A stretch of DNA of 64,000 nt from Esteya vermicola. Its lineage: Eukaryota > Ascomycota > Sordariomycetes > Ophiostomatales > Ophiostomataceae. Position numbers and translations under genes: made by a program. Shown in pieces: positions 50,493 to 61,600 of this stretch (the first letter of the stretch is position 1; every line of letters begins with the position of its first letter). The notes under the pieces were generated by a model that saw only the letters and a list, made by a program, of their open reading frames with translations, made no database searches and was not told where the DNA came from. Location: assembly GCA_002778215.1 (NCBI GenBank), contig PCDM01000018.1, positions 1,364,001 to 1,428,000 on the forward strand, written 5' to 3'.

Positions 50493-53400
50493 TTAGTCCA
50501 ACTGCACCGACGACCAGCCCTGGACTGCCCGTCTCCAGCCACCCGCAACTCGGCCCGCCCAGTCCTCCACCGCTTCCTTGCCGCCCAGCACGCCCAGCAC
50601 GGCCTCAGACAGCTCCTGGCTGCCGCTCTCAGCGCCGCCCGCCACCCACTTGGCCAGGCCCATCTGGATGCTCGAGTTGGCCAGTGCGTCCTTGGCAGCC
50701 TTGAAGCGTCCCTTGATGTCGACAAACGCTTGCGTCGACAGCGTCTTGAGGGTTTTCGTCTCGGCCAAGACACCCTTGTGCAGACCCGACTTGCCGGTGC
50801 GGTCGCGCGTGCTCTCGCGGTCGTGGTGCGCCGCAAGAAAGGCAGACGTCTGTCGCAGGGCCACGGCCAGGTCTCGGAAGAGGGACAGGCCGTGGAGATG
50901 GGCCATGCTCTCCAGCATGGATTCCGCTTCTCTGTCTGTCGGCACGTCTGTCGACAGCCGGGCCAGGTCGCACAGGGCTGTCAGCGAGGCCGGGATGGAT
51001 GCCAGGTAGGGGGGCGCTGGCGAGGTCGGGCTCGTGGTGAGGCTGGCGACAGCAAAGGACGACAGAAGTGACACGGCGCTGTAGTAGGTCAGCTCGGCCG
51101 CCGTCAGCTGGGCCGGGGTGTCTGGATGGTGCAAAAAGTCCATCAGGGACGACTCGACAGCCGCCAGCGACTCGAGCAGATGGGCCCGCTCGCGCTGGGC
51201 CGCCTCGCTGGGCCGTGCTGGCTTGTACTCTTTGGGGGGCTTGAAGGAGACGAGATCCAGGTACTTTTCAGCCAGCAGGCCGAGGTGCATCCGGTTGTTC
51301 TGTCGTGGTCGTTAGCGTCTATACACAAGCATCAAACATGTACGTCTCGGGGAGTGTTTGACGTACGGAAAGCCCGGGTCCCAGCGAGAGGCTCTCGGCA
51401 AGGCTGGGGACGAGGGAGCTGTTGAGGTTCGGCATCGATCCGTAGTCTGTGACCGTGACAAACTCGGTGTCATTGGATATGTCGTCTGCCCAACGTTAGT
51501 GTCTTTGGATTCTCCTCATTATCTTTGGCTTCACTCAGAGAGCGAGACTCACAAAAGATGGCCAGCTCCTCGACATCCTCGAGCCGCCCACCCACGGCGC
51601 GGGCTGCCCGTCGCTCCTCGAGCAGGGCCATGGCACGCGTGGCACTGCGGCCGAGGTGGTCATGCAGCTGAGCCATGTCGAGGATGCTGCTGTAGTTGGC
51701 AGCATCAAATGCGTCCCAGATCTTGACGGGCGACGGCCGCCGCAACACCGTGTCATAATATGTGCGGAGACCGTCGGTCAGAGGGAGTGCCGGAGCAAAC
51801 GAGTCGGTGCCGGACGACGACGACGACGACGACGAGGCGATTCTCAGGAGCCCAGCCGGCGGCGCCACCGTCGAGAGCCGATCAAAAAAGAGTGGGCCGA
51901 GGGCGTCGAGGATCGTGCGCTTGACGCCCAGCGGCTGCCACAGCTCGAGGGCGCGCGCGGCATCGCCCAGCCGCAGGTGCAGCCGCACGAGCAGCAGCCG
52001 CAGCGGAATGTCGTCGCCAGGCGTGTGCGCCAGCTGGTGGTCGAGCACAGCGACGGCCTGCAGAAAGAAGCGGCCCTGCTCGCCCCGTGTCCCCAGCTGT
52101 CTCTTCTTCTGGCCTCCTCGGTCTGTGCTGTCTGTGCTGTCTGTGCTGTCAGCCAGCTGCAAGAGACTGCTGGCGGCAACGAGGGCGAGGTCGACACGCG
52201 GATCCTTGTCGAGGCGCGGCAGGACCGTCTGGATAAAGGTGACGTCATCAGTCAGTTGCCGGTGAAAGGCCAAGCTTTCGCGGGACATGTCGGCAAAGCA
52301 AGGGGCACAGCCAAAAGATGCTGGTCTGCTGGGTCTGCTGCAAAACTTGCACGTCAGCACGGCCGAGCTGCCGCCGTCCGGATCAGCCTGGTTCCAGAGC
52401 GTCTGCGGACACGTCGCCAGCAGATACCGCAACTGGTAGACGAGGACGGCCTGGTGCACCTCTTGGGCCGCATGCGCATTGTCGGCGGAAGACGAGCGGA
52501 GCCGCTGCAGCAAATCCTGGGCCTCGGCAAACGTGAGCTGCTCGACAAAGCTCTTGATGTCGCCAAAGACGGCCACCTTGTCCAGGTTGGCCTTTATATA
52601 CAGCAGCAGCTGTGCCACGCGAGCAGACGGCTCCTTTTCGTCCCCCTGCCTTTTCTCTGCGGCCATGAGAGAGGATGGCAGGTGAAATGTCACTTCAAGC
52701 AAGGCCATGCCGATCGTCTTGGTGAAGAGCGGCGGTAGTTCTGCCCTGGCTGCGATGAACGACTGCAGGATGCTCTGGACCGTGTCAAAGGCTCTGTCAT
52801 TGTCAGTCTTTTTTTTTTTTGTTTTTTCCCCCCTTTTTTTTCTTCTTTCTCTTTTTCCTTTCTTTCTTCTTCTCGTCAGACTTACCCCTCTACATCCGTC
52901 TGCTTCTCCGAAGCCGCTACAAAGCTCCTCCATACGCGCAGGTCACATGCCAGGGTCAAAGGCAGCCCGGCCTCACTGCGCATCTGCAGGGCCTCGCGGC
53001 AGAGATCAAAGACGGCCGCCCACTGTCCCGCCGCCTCGAGGTGCGCCACGACGTCCAGAAAGGGCTGCTTGCGTCCGCGCCGGAGCTGCTCCAGGGCGCC
53101 GTTGTGTGCATCACGTGCTGCACGCTGCAGAAAATCCTCGGCAGAGGCCTGCTGGGCCAGCACGCGGTAGTAGAGGAGGAACTCCTCCTCGTGCTGCAGC
53201 GCCCGGTCTTTGTTGGCCTCGGTCGTGCTGGCAGCCATGTCCGCAGCCTTTTCGAGCTGCTTCTGGGCGAGCATGCCGTAAATCTTTCTCTTGGATTCGG
53301 GGCATTGCAGACTCGTCTGGATTGTTAGACAAGGACTGGACGAGAGGACGAGAAAGACACCCACCGAGAGCATGTGTGTGAGGAGAATGTTCCAGTACAT

Positions 53401-53967
53401 GAAGCGCCGGTCAGTGGCATGAAACGATCTATCCAAGATGGCCGCAATCTAGCCTGTCAGAACATGCAAAGCCAGGAATCATAGAATCATGAAATATAGA
53501 AACCACAAAATCAAACATACCTGCTGCGCATTCACAAGATCCCAGCTGAGCAGACACTGCTTCACAGACGCCATCAGTCCCGCCATGTCCTTCGTGTTGG
53601 CCTTGGCCCAGCGCAGACGTAGCACGCCAAAACTCTCGCTGTAGGCAAAAGGAAACAACACGGCCGCCTTGCTCCTGCCATCGAGGCCGGCCGCCCACTC
53701 GAGCAGATCCAGAGACTCCACGTCTCCCGGCACCGTCCCCTGCCGCACCCAGCGGTCCACGGTCAGCACCACGGCCGCCTTTTCCGTCACTCCGTCCAGC
53801 CTGGACTCGGCGCAGACCTTGACGGCCTCGTAGTAAAAGGCATCGCTGCCACTCTTGGCCCGCTTCTCGGCCAGCCGCACCACTGTCGGCCAGTTCTCGG
53901 ACCCAAACGCAGACTGCAGCTGAATGTCGACGCCATTCTTGAGCGACATGGAATGGCCAAAAGACAT
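50493..53967 (-). CDS. NAA25: NatB N-acetyltransferase auxiliary subunit NAA25 (Mdm20 homologue), six exons
   Basis: Ribosome anchor of NatB, which acetylates protein N-termini beginning Met-Asp/Glu/Asn. Exons in gene order: 53521..53967, 53365..53448, 52886..53316, 51553..52793, 51367..51485, 50493..51299; introns 72, 48, 92, 67 and 67 bp, all frame-consistent. 1042 residues. The N-terminus has the family start (IQLQSAFGSENWPTVVRLAEKR), then TPR-like helices (YWNILLTHML, KRKIYGMLAQKQLEKAADM), the conserved DDVTFIQTVLPRLDKDPR region, and near the C-terminus the segments SILDMAQLHDHLGRSATRAM, TEFVTVTDYGSMPNLN and NNRMHLGLLAEKYLDL. The conserved motifs span every splice. A CKFC...CAPC pair in exon 4 suggests a bound metal. 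The ATG was taken at 53967; the open frame upstream has only TTG. Confidence 0.94.
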
Positions 53968-54406
53968 CTTGTCTCTTCTTTTGACGTCCTTGTCTGGCAA
54001 CGACAAGGCTCAGAAAGACGTCTACTGCGTACAGCCACGTGCTCGGACTTCCAGGGTATCGCGCTCACTCGCAGCTTGTGCTGGAAGCTGATGAAGTTTC
54101 ACGAGGAACTCAAGAAAAATACAAACCCCGCTATAAATTCACCGTGCCATGTTTGATGACCTCACTATTGGCACTGTGTCCGACCCCAGAAATCCGACGG
54201 CATGACGCTTGCTTGATGCTGCATGATCGGATGCCTGATTGCTTGTTTGCTCTCGTATAATCGTACAGTGTATATTCTACAGTTGATACATCGAAACAAT
54301 GGGGGAAAAGTTGTCAAAGTAAACGCGAAAAATGTCAAGAGGGCCCAGTGCTCCTTAAATCAACCAGCCATCCAACTGTCAAACGACCCATCCAACCGAG
54401 CTTCTC
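53968..54406. other. intergenic, NAA25 upstream region
   Basis: About 440 bp between COX23 stop and NAA25 start on the minus strand; should contain the NAA25 promoter. No exon recognised. Confidence 0.5.
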
Positions 54407-54892
54407 TCAGAAGAAGTACCCGTTCTTTTTCCGATCTTCTTTCCGTTTTTCTAACTGTGACATTGTCAATAACAGGTGCTCAAAAACAAACACCCAAGGA
54501 CACGATCAGTGTCACGTACCCAGATCTTCTTGCAGTCGCGATATGCCCTGTGAAAAAAGAAAGGTCAGCCACAGTCAGGCACGTGCTCTTGATTTTCTAC
54601 AGACTGGTCTCATCCTCACTGGAAATAATCTTGACACAAGGCTCGGTTGCCATTGTTGCGGTGTAGGCAGCGGATGCTCTTCTGGGCAGCCTCTTGGCAC
54701 GGGTCGAGAAACTCGCTTCTGCTCTTGCTGTGACAATGTTAGAGCGATATAGATGGCGCGGAAACTCTGCGAAAGAAGCCTTCTCCTCTCTCTATTTTTT
54801 TCTCTCTCTTTCTGTCCCTACCCTTCAAACTTTTCCTTCACGTCATCCGTCCACGGCGTCGTCGTCGACTTGTCGTTCTCTGAAGAGGCCAT
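54407..54892 (-). CDS. COX23: COX23, twin CX9C mitochondrial cytochrome oxidase assembly factor, four tiny exons
   Basis: Assembled by eye: exons 54822..54892, 54620..54727, 54520..54547 (28 bp) and 54407..54454; introns 94, 72 and 65 bp; 84 residues. The product opens MASSENDKSTTTPWTDDVKE. It continues with the CHCH fold: DPCQEAAQKSIRC is one CX9C, and LCQDYFQAYRDC is the second, made only when exons 2 and 3 are joined. KKIWLEKRKEDRKKNGYFF is the usual basic-aromatic end and requires the last splice. Cox23 is a small intermembrane-space protein imported through Mia40 disulfide relay and needed to assemble cytochrome c oxidase with copper. No exon is long enough to stand out alone, so the gene is easily missed. 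Confidence 0.93.
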
Positions 54893-55266
54893 GGCCACTG
54901 GTGTCTGTCTGACAGAGGCAGAGAAGCAGAGTGGCAGAGAGACGGAGAGGGAGAGTCGCGCAAGCGTTGGGGGTGGGGGAGGAGGTCTTCTCGTTTGTCT
55001 CGGCTGTGTGCGGCAGAATGACGTCTCTGAACTGATCGCAAGATTTTTGTATCTTATCGGCGCGCACTGTCTGGAGAATGACGATAAAACAATGCTTAGT
55101 CATCATTTACAGACGAGAATATCTTTCCATGACAAATTACATTATATTCCATCCTTCCCTTATATTAAGTGGCTTTCTGTATGCGTCGCTATTTAAAAAA
55201 GAAATAAAAAAAGAAATAAAAAAAAACAAAAAAAACAAAAAAAAAAAAGATATCCTCAGTCTCTGC
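54893..55266. other. intergenic, COX23 upstream region
   Basis: Holds the COX23 promoter and the 3' flank of the C2 gene, with an A-rich stretch at 55195-55250. No other feature seen. Confidence 0.5.
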
Positions 55267-57180
55267 CTATACCATGCCTCCACCGTCTCGGCCAATGTCG
55301 CTGAGCCTGCTCTCATCGGAGCTGCTGAAACTGGCGTGACTCGGCTGTCTGTTGGGCACCATGACGATGCCCGTGCCTTCCTCATTCTTGCGTTTCCGCT
55401 GGGCCTTTTTCATCTCTTGCAGGGCCTCGTCGCCCCCGTTCATCGCCTTGACCGACAGGCCGGGGAAATTCAGCTCCAGAAACTCCTGCAGCTGCGGCAG
55501 CAGCGACTTGTCCGGCCGGTACGTCCCCGACTCATTGTCAATGACCAGCTGGAAATTGTCCAGCGTGTGGAGCTGCTGCTGCGTGCTGTCCATGGACAGC
55601 CGACTCGTGTCTGTCTTGACAGGTGGCGTTCCTGACGAGGATGCGGCGGCCTCACCCGTCGGTGTTGCGGCAGACGCCGTCTTGATACGTCGAATGAAAA
55701 ATTCACCAGAGTAGGCAATGTAGGTGGCCACGTCAGAGTGCATGGTGTGCTTGGACAGCAGGTCAATGCCAAACTCTTTGCCCGTTTCGGTGAAGCGCAT
55801 CATGCCGTCAAGCGTGAGGATATAGGTAAAGACGCGGCCGCCATTGGCAAAGTGGGCAAGCCGAAGGAACTGCAGCGATGCCTGCTCCGTGGCAGCCTCA
55901 AAGGTGCCATACTCTGTGGCAGGGTCGTACCGGTAGATGCTGTTGTGCTGCTTGTGCAGGGCCGCGTTGAGGATGCGACCACGCAGACCCCTGGCCGTGA
56001 AGATGCGGCCGATAATGGGCTGGAAGTTGACATAGCGGTGGTACAGCTCGGCTGGCACGGGTCCCTGCAGCTGGACTTCGTTGGATTGGAAACTTTGAGG
56101 GGGGGGTCAGTTCATATCTGAAAGAAGAAAACAAAAAAAAAAAGAATCAGAGACAACGTACTCGTATTTCTTTGGCTTGCGATCCTCTCGGCTCCTCCTG
56201 CGCCCCTTTTTGCTTCCTTGCTCCTCCTCCTCCTCCTCCTCCTGCTCGTCCAGCCTCTCGTCCCGGTTCACTCGCGTGCCCGTCAACCGGCCGATCATGG
56301 GCGAAAAGTGCCGCACCCACGTGGTCGGTCCCACGGTATACATGCGGCCGCCAGCGCCTTCCGTCCTGCCGAGCACGCGGATACTCAGCTCAAACTTGGG
56401 CGTGATACTGCTGCGATGGAAAAACGAGGTCAGCCATTTGAAAAGGTAGGCGCGCTTGCTGCCCATGCGCTTCTTGACGTCCAAGATTTTGTGGTCCACG
56501 TCCTTCCAGGCGCCTCCGGAAGAGCTGGAGCTGGAAGAGCTGGAGCTGGATGAGCCGGAAGAGCCTGGAGGAGAAGAACCGGAAGGGCCGGAAGGACCGG
56601 AAGCGGCAGAGGGGTCGACGAGGCCGACGTGAGAAAAAAAGACAGTGACGTTGCCCAGCCGGTCGTCGTGGTTGGAAACGTCCTCGTCGTAAAGCCGGCA
56701 CTTTAGTCGGAAACCGGACGCAGGCACATTGGCAACGATCCACGACTCTTCCCAGACGGGCTCTGTAGAGCGGTGGACGGTCCGTGTCCGGTGCACCATG
56801 TCGGGATCTTCCTTGTGGCGTCTGGGCATCTCTGGGGCGGTCAGGGTCGCGGTGAGGTAAGGGTCGGCCGAGGTGCTGCCAAAGTCGGAGATGGGCAGAT
56901 TGAGGGCCCGGTGAAAGGTAAACTGCACCGTGAAGCCGGGCGGCATAGCGGGCAGCGGTGTCTGGTCGTAGCCCCCTGTCGGCTTCGTCTTGGCCTTTGC
57001 TTTTTCTTTCTGCCTCGCCATCGTCTCCTTGGCCTTGTGCCTCTTTTTGGCTTCGGAGTCGGCACCGTTCACCATGGTCTCGGGCGCCGTCTCATCTGCC
57101 CGGTCGGCTCCATCTGTTCCATGCGTGCCATTCGCACCGTTAGGACCAGAGGTCTCGGCGGCGTCGGTCTGTCTTGGCAT
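55267..57180 (-). CDS. C2-domain protein of unknown role, two exons
   Basis: Exons 56162..57180 and 55267..56092 (minus strand) give 614 residues. The 69-bp intron has donor GTACGT, a CTGAC branch site and acceptor CAAAG, yielding YDFQSNEVQLQGPVPAELYHRY at the junction. A Lys-rich low-complexity N-terminus of ~75 residues precedes a C2-like fold: FTVQFTFHRALNLPISDFGS, SADPYLTATL, PVWEESWIVANVP and CRLYDEDVSNHDDRLGNVTV. Acidic loop residues (SADPY, DEDVSNHDD) are of the calcium-binding type. A Ser/Gly insert and a conserved C-terminal domain (NSIYRYDPATEYGTFEAATE, RVFTYILTLDGMMRFTETG) follow. The latter is typical of fungal C2 proteins without known activity. A lipid- or calcium-binding role at membranes is likely but unproven. 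Confidence 0.85.
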
Positions 57181-57706
57181 GTCTGGGTTGCTTGTCAGTG
57201 GAGTTGCCGCCGTTGGGCTTGGCTCATGCGACCGCTACTATATGTACTCGTATGGCTTGTCGAGCAATATCGAAGCCAGCGGCAGGCACTTGCTGCAGAA
57301 TGTTGCTGATTTTCCAATCTTTTCATCTACTCTCCTGCGCCGTTCATTGCAGGACATTGAGGTCGCTTGTTTACGCGGTGATCTTTTCTGTGCTGTTCTT
57401 TTCCCAGCTTAGCTTAGGCAACTTCGTCAGCTGTTGATGGGGTGACGTCACGCTAAGAGCTCTGCTCTCTTATTGGGGTGGATTGACTAAGCCATCAAAA
57501 GTACGTGAGATAAGATTAGTCACCGCGACATATAGAGGGCATGGCCTGGTGTGAAAGTACGAGTACGATTCGTAAGCTAACTAATACTGCGTAGACTATT
57601 CCTTGTGATTATACTCTTCATATCTGTCTCTCTCTCTCTCTCTCTCTTTCTCTCTTTCTCTCTCGGCTTGCTCTTCTCCCCCTACTTGTACTCATCTTAC
57701 CCCGGA
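57181..57706. other. intergenic, C2-gene promoter region with CT microsatellite
   Basis: Between two minus-strand genes. It contains a CT repeat at 57623-57664; no exon recognised. Confidence 0.5.
57623..57664. repeat. CT dinucleotide repeat
   Basis: About twenty CT units with two TT interruptions, just past the cupin stop codon. Confidence 0.9.
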
Positions 57707-58312
57707 CTACCCCCTCGCATTCTCCGACGGCGGGATGATCTGCGCGCCAAGCCCGAGGTCCTCCAGCAGACGCTCACCCTGGACTGTGGGCGGCTTGCAT
57801 GCCTGCAGACAAAAGACCATGTGAGCCCATTTTGTCGCACTGGGATTGCGCCAGGCGTGCATGGTGGCCCGCTGGACCATGACATCGCCGGCCTTGAGCA
57901 CATGCTGCTCCTCAGAGTCGAGGTGGCTGACTACCTCGCCGTCCAGCACGATGCCATAGTCAACAGAGACGGTGCGGTGCATGGCACACTCGTAGCCCGG
58001 TGCCAGGGAGACGTAGCGAAGAACGGTGCCGTTGGCGACGACGAGTCCCAGGTTGCCTCCGGCCATGCGTGCCTCGTGGGACTTGACGTCCTTGTCGTCG
58101 GTCAGATCCGACGGGAGCTCGGTGGTCGACCAGGCTTCGGCCATGGCCATCTGATCCTGGTCGTAGCCTACCCAGACGATGGGTCGCTTGGCCTGTACCA
58201 CGGCTTTGCCGTCCTCGTTGTGGCCCGTCACATAGACGGTCGGAATCGGGAGAGCCAACAGCTCCTCGCTGTTGGCCGGGAGCTCGACTGGCGGAGGGGG
58301 TGTAGCTGCCAT
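57707..58312 (-). CDS. cupin-fold protein, small, single exon
   Basis: 201 residues from ATG at 58312. A beta-rich N-terminus (PTVYVTGHNEDGKAVV) leads into a cupin pattern: APGYECAMHRTVSVDYGIVLDGEVVSHLDSEE followed by LKAGDVMVQRATMHAWRNPS. The metal-site residues of motif 1 appear as HRTVSVDYGIVLDGE, close to the usual G(X)5HxH(X)3-4E(X)6G but with only the first His conserved; the motif-2 His is present (MHAW). Similar single-domain cupins occur near secondary-metabolism genes and as stand-alone enzymes in fungi; no partner genes are seen here, so no reaction is assigned. Confidence 0.82.
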   Translation of the reverse strand: MAATPPPPVELPANSEELLALPIPTVYVTGHNEDGKAVVQAKRPIVWVGYDQDQMAMAEAWSTTELPSDLTDDKDVKSHEARMAGGNLGLVVANGTVLRYVSLAPGYECAMHRTVSVDYGIVLDGEVVSHLDSEEQHVLKAGDVMVQRATMHAWRNPSATKWAHMVFCLQACKPPTVQGERLLEDLGLGAQIIPPSENARG

Positions 58313-61300
58313 GGTCAGGTAGAATGCGCACTGCGTACGGAGTTTATGCGTAGATCAAAAAAGAAGACGGATGCAGAAAAAGGACCAGAGAAGCAAGAGA
58401 ATGTGAGAGAGAGAGAGGCAGGCTCGAACTTTTATTCTCGTCTTCCCGTCTTCCCCTCTTTCCATTATCATCCCCCTCCCCCCTCCCCGTCATCTGCACT
58501 CTTCTTATGCCCAATTCCAGCCAAACAATTCGTCTGCCGCTTATCTCTGACTGCGGGGTTTTCTTTGCAGAGAATACTACTCGCACGTACTCTGTACCCG
58601 TATGCATGTAAGAACTACGGGAAAAGACGAAAAGACGAAGAGGTGGTGTACGGCATTCCGGAGGTACAAGGATGGGAGGACAGATACAATGTACATTTAT
58701 GCAGTCTTGAGCGAAGACAAGAGATGTCTACGTATGGTCATGAGAGGATTTCAGAGTGATGCCAATATTATAATCTATTGAAACCCAATATTTTTGAATT
58801 CAAAAAATGCGCACTTTAGGACATACGACTATCGTGATTCCAGTATCTGTTATCGTCTTTTGTTGTTCTTAAACCTTATTTTTAACTTTAAACTTTAAAA
58901 AACATCAATGGAATGCACGATTGAATTTTGACAGCATACTCATACGAGCATAGTAGTGTTTTTTTACTGTAAAATTCATACCATACTCGTATTCACCCAG
59001 TACTGAAGCACCTTCCAACTCAAATATTGTGTACGAGTACGGAGTACTCGCATCTATTCGTCGAGACAATTCAGTATTAGTACGGAGTACTCCGTACTCG
59101 TATCTGGCAACAACTACGGGTACTCGCATGTCGATCCAGACACAAATGACGGCTACGTTACAACGTACATTGAACATCATAATCATGTGTGGACATGCAG
59201 GATTCGAAAGGGCTTAAACATAAAAGTGTCCGAGTATGAGTTGGATGATAATACAAGTCCTCCATGTAGTAAAGGCATGGCAGACAGGATCATTTCATGT
59301 AACTACCACCAAAGGTACACGTAGTGTACTTGAAGCGTACGGACTACGGAGGGTTTTACGGACAAGGTCTCTCGGACCATTTTGGGTGAGCATGACCTTG
59401 AAACAATTCATCTGAACAGTACGAGTAAGACAACAGAGGACAAAGACAATGGTGACTGGTGCGGATATCCCCCCAATCCTTCGAACCAGGTCGGAGAAAG
59501 GGGCGAGAAGGAAAATGGGCAGTCAGAATAGGAAATAAAATGAGACAAAACACAGCCTGTCCAGCCGTCGGGGGTCGGCGCCTGTGCTCTCCACCATGCC
59601 CTACCCTACCCTGCCCTGACCTGATCTGCTGTCTCCATGTTTCAGAGAGCGGGAGATGTGTGGAAGAGGAAACAATGGACGACGATCTCTGGCAACGCAG
59701 TGAGCATGTTTTTTTTTTTTACTTTTCTTTTTTTACTTTTTTCTTTTCAATTCTTGTGTGTCATGAAAACTACCTCTCAGAGTACATACGCAGGCACACG
59801 AAAGCACATGCATAACTCCGTAGACACCTGAATCCATCATGGGCTACGTGTTCAGCCGTCTGTCTCTTTCTTTTGTTTTTTATTTCCGTTGCTGTGCACA
59901 GAAAAGAGGAAAAACAATACGGCTTACGTACTCCGTAGACAAGAAACGGCCAGGGTCTAGATTCCACGGAAGAGACATCCGATCATGTCAGGGACGAAGT
60001 CGTCGCAATCGGCGACAGGAGAACAAAGGAAGCGAAAAGGGAAAAGAAGCAAGAAAAAAAAAGTCTGAAAGACAAAGGACGAAAAAAAAAACGAATCGGA
60101 AACGATTTCCCAGGCTTCAACAGGCCTCTTTTTTCTTTTCTTTTTCCTTCCCAAACGGGCATAAGAGCAGTCTTGCGCGTAGCCGAGAGTTGAGGCGACA
60201 AAAAAAAAAAGAGAAAAAGACTGAAAATGAAAGAAGAAAGAAAAAAAAAAGAAAAAAAGGGAAAAAAAAGGGAAAAAGGAAAAAAGGAAAAAGCGGACGG
60301 CAAGGCGGACCACGCTGTAAGAGAGCCTAAAAGTGGAACTCACGGAAGTGGATGCAGTGGATTACAGTGGGCTTCAGCGAGCTCTCAAGTAACAACTGTT
60401 AGAAACACATGGAACAAGGCCGCACTCCACAGGCGTTATTGACAGCGGATCGCTAACCGCCAGCTACTAGCTACTGCTTCCTTCTAACTGTTCCTGCTCC
60501 GTAAACCTAGCTTCCTCTTTCTGTTGCTGTCCCTTTCTGCTCGTCTCCCTGCGCTCAGGAACGCAGCCAATGGGAGCACGGCAACAAAGCAGACGAGGGG
60601 TCCACATGGCTGAACTAAAGTCCCAGAAATCTGCACAAAAAGCGGTTCCACTAAACCTAAAGAGGAATAAACAGGGGAAAAAGGGGACCGACGAGAAGAG
60701 AAAAAAAGAAGAGGACAATAAAAAAAAGAAAAAAAAGGAGAAAAAAGAGGGAGCGCCAGGCACAACACATCGGCTAGGGCATCTAAACATCACAACTCCA
60801 CTTTCCAGCACACCCTCAGATTCTAGCCAAGGTCAGAGTTTTTTTTTTTCCAAAAATTTTTGGTTTCCAGCAGTCTTCAGGGAGGCAGAGCGTTGCAGAG
60901 AGGGCAAAATGGAAACGCCGAGATAAAGAAAACGAAGAAATGAAGACGAAAGAAATCAAAAAAAGGAAAGATGCAGAGAAGCGGAGGATAACTAAACACA
61001 AAGCAGAGCAGCAGCAAGGAGGGATGTCCTGCAAGGATTTAGGTAATAGAAAAAAAACATTAGCTTATGGAGTACGGATGAGAGAGGAGGATGGGGGTGG
61101 AGGAAGCGGAGAGGATCGTGCTTCTTTATTTAAAGGGAACGTTGCGCCGGCGTGTTTGTACTTTTGCATCCTCTCCATCCTCTTTCGATGTTTTGAGATA
61201 CCTTTGCTTTCTCCCAACTCTCTCTTCTTCTCATCGGTCCTTTGGTGACTCTTTCACATTCTCTTGACTGGATTGTTATATATCACAGCCGCAGACGTTC

Positions 61301-61600
61301 TCCAGTGGCAGGCCACTCTCTTGTTTGGATCTTTGAATTTCCAGCATCTTCTCACACACACACTCTCTCTCTGGCCCCCCAGACGTCTCAACTCGGCTTT
61401 CCCCTTCTTCTACCACTGGTATCGGTAGTCCTTCTTTCCCTGAGTCCTCCATAGAGACCTTTTTGCTTTCTCCAGCATAAATACACTCCTTGCCTCTCTG
61501 CATCTTGGCTCACCAGCCCTCTTACGACTGATACGCATCAAACCATTCTTCACGTCCCTTCTTAACGTCTTCTCACGTCTCTGCTCTCACCATTTTCAAA
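58313..61600. other. long intergenic region, 3.3 kb, no gene recognised
   Basis: Contains the nonamer group at 59030-59100, another copy at 59929-59937, and several A- and T-runs. Lysine-rich open frames at 59839-60330 are due to A/G-rich low complexity (60010-60300 and 60660-60750). The right end (61140-61600) is a C/T-rich leader to the GPI-anchored protein gene. Confidence 0.5.
59031..59100. repeat. cluster of TACGGAGTA nonamers with a 20-bp perfect palindrome
   Basis: Three overlapping or adjacent nonamers (59038-59046, 59081-59089, 59088-59096). The stretch AGTACGGAGTACTCCGTACT at 59079-59098 is a perfect 20-bp palindrome. Confidence 0.85.

Noticed and set aside
54223..54666. 147-codon plus-strand frame
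   Set aside because: Overlaps COX23 exons on the opposite strand, which are far better supported.
59839..60330. 163-codon lysine/arginine-rich plus-strand frame
   Set aside because: A/G-rich low-complexity DNA; no start context or homologous motif.
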